Positions 63,592 to 64,000 of a stretch of 64,000 nt of DNA are shown in pieces; position 1 is the first letter of the stretch, and each line of letters starts with the position of its first letter. Made by a program: the position numbers and the translations under genes. The notes beneath the pieces are model-generated. The model had not been told where the DNA came from. It saw nothing but the letters and a program-made list of their open reading frames with translations, and did no database searches. Where the stretch lies: contig NZ_OZ246980.1 of assembly GCF_965232525.1 (NCBI RefSeq), forward strand, positions 1,178,001 through 1,242,000, written 5' to 3'. The DNA comes from Bauldia sp965232525. Its GTDB lineage: Bacteria > Pseudomonadota > Alphaproteobacteria > Rhizobiales > Kaistiaceae.

Positions 63592-64000
63592 ATGCAGCAA
63601 CGCGACATAGACCTCCACAAGATCCTGACGGCCGCTCCGGTTGTCCCGGTACTCACCATTGAATCCCCCGATGCGGCCGTCCCCTTGGCGCGCGCTTTGG
63701 TCGCCGGCGGTCTGACCGCGATCGAAGTGACCTTGCGGACAGCGGCGGCTCTCGACTGTATTCGGGCAATCGCAAGCGAGGTGGAAGACTGTGATGTCGG
63801 CGCGGGCACTGTGCTCGACGACGTTCAGTTCACTCATGCAGTGGATGCCGGCGCCCGCTTTGTTGTAACGCCGGGCGCGTCGCCCCGTCTGGTTGCGGCC
63901 GCGTCCGATGCTCCGACCCCGTTTCTGCCGGGTGTCGCTACCGTTGGTGAGGCGATGACGCTCGCGGAGCAGGGGTTCTCGACGCTCAAGTTCTTTCCGG
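63592..64000 (+). CDS. eda: KDPG/KHG aldolase (3' end outside window)
   Basis: 136 residues are visible from the ATG at 63592 to the right edge. Catalytic E45 lies in IEVTLRT and the Schiff-base K133 in TLKFFP, with VGAGTVLD and VTPGASP between. The enzyme splits 2-keto-3-deoxy-6-phosphogluconate into pyruvate and glyceraldehyde-3-phosphate at the end of the Entner-Doudoroff pathway. The usual length is about 210 residues, so about 75 are missing. Confidence 0.93.
   Translation, partial: MQQRDIDLHKILTAAPVVPVLTIESPDAAVPLARALVAGGLTAIEVTLRTAAALDCIRAIASEVEDCDVGAGTVLDDVQFTHAVDAGARFVVTPGASPRLVAAASDAPTPFLPGVATVGEAMTLAEQGFSTLKFFP

Overview
The window is a stretch of a GC-rich alphaproteobacterial chromosome. 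This rests on the codon bias, a GAAC-N7-GAAC LexA box in front of an imuA-imuB-dnaE2 cassette, a large (about 180 kDa class) NAD-glutamate dehydrogenase, and an alphaproteobacterial type of palindromic repeat inside dnaE2. The initiator tRNA carries an A-U pair where most bacteria have G-C. I cannot fix the genus. I see no insertion sequence, prophage, CRISPR array or replication origin.

Layout. 1-6.9 kb: a TPR protein (cut by the left edge), an MFS transporter, a RibD-C reductase, a small broken frame, a LuxR-type regulator with a DNA-binding domain at each end, an RTX repeat protein and a small exported protein. 7-12.3 kb: NAD-glutamate dehydrogenase and an exported cupin protein. 12.5-19 kb: an SOS-controlled mutasome (ImuA, ImuB, DnaE2) whose ImuB and DnaE2 carry three in-frame insertions. 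19-23 kb: a DUF6807 protein, a Rieske-thiamine-diphosphate enzyme fusion and a TIM-barrel isomerase. 23.2-26.9 kb: initiator tRNA, L,D-transpeptidase, an exported protein, and a DNA-binding-domain/hydrolase fusion.

26.9-47.7 kb is a catabolic block. It holds an orphan sugar-binding protein; prpD-prpB-tctCBA with a divergent LysR gene; DhaK-DhaL; a second LysR gene; an acetyltransferase; and a long minus-strand operon (two permeases, ATPase, binding protein, VOC protein, isomerase, aldo-keto reductase) divergent from a VOC-LacI pair, with a malate/lactate-type dehydrogenase beyond. The arrangement suggests uptake and breakdown of a tricarboxylate and of a sugar or polyol, each under its own regulator; the substrates are inferred only as classes.

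47.7-64 kb: an unknown protein, a glycosyltransferase, a DUF6502/DUF5666 pair, two fasciclin-domain proteins (one fused to RTX repeats), deoC with an ALDH16-type double aldehyde dehydrogenase, clpS, a LysE exporter, an NTF2-like exported protein, a type-2 isoleucyl-tRNA synthetase, small proteins, bioY, and the start of a KDPG aldolase gene cut by the right edge. The most distinctive items are the Rieske-TPP fusion, the two-headed LuxR regulator, the insertions in the mutasome genes, the initiator tRNA variant and the FAS1-RTX fusion.
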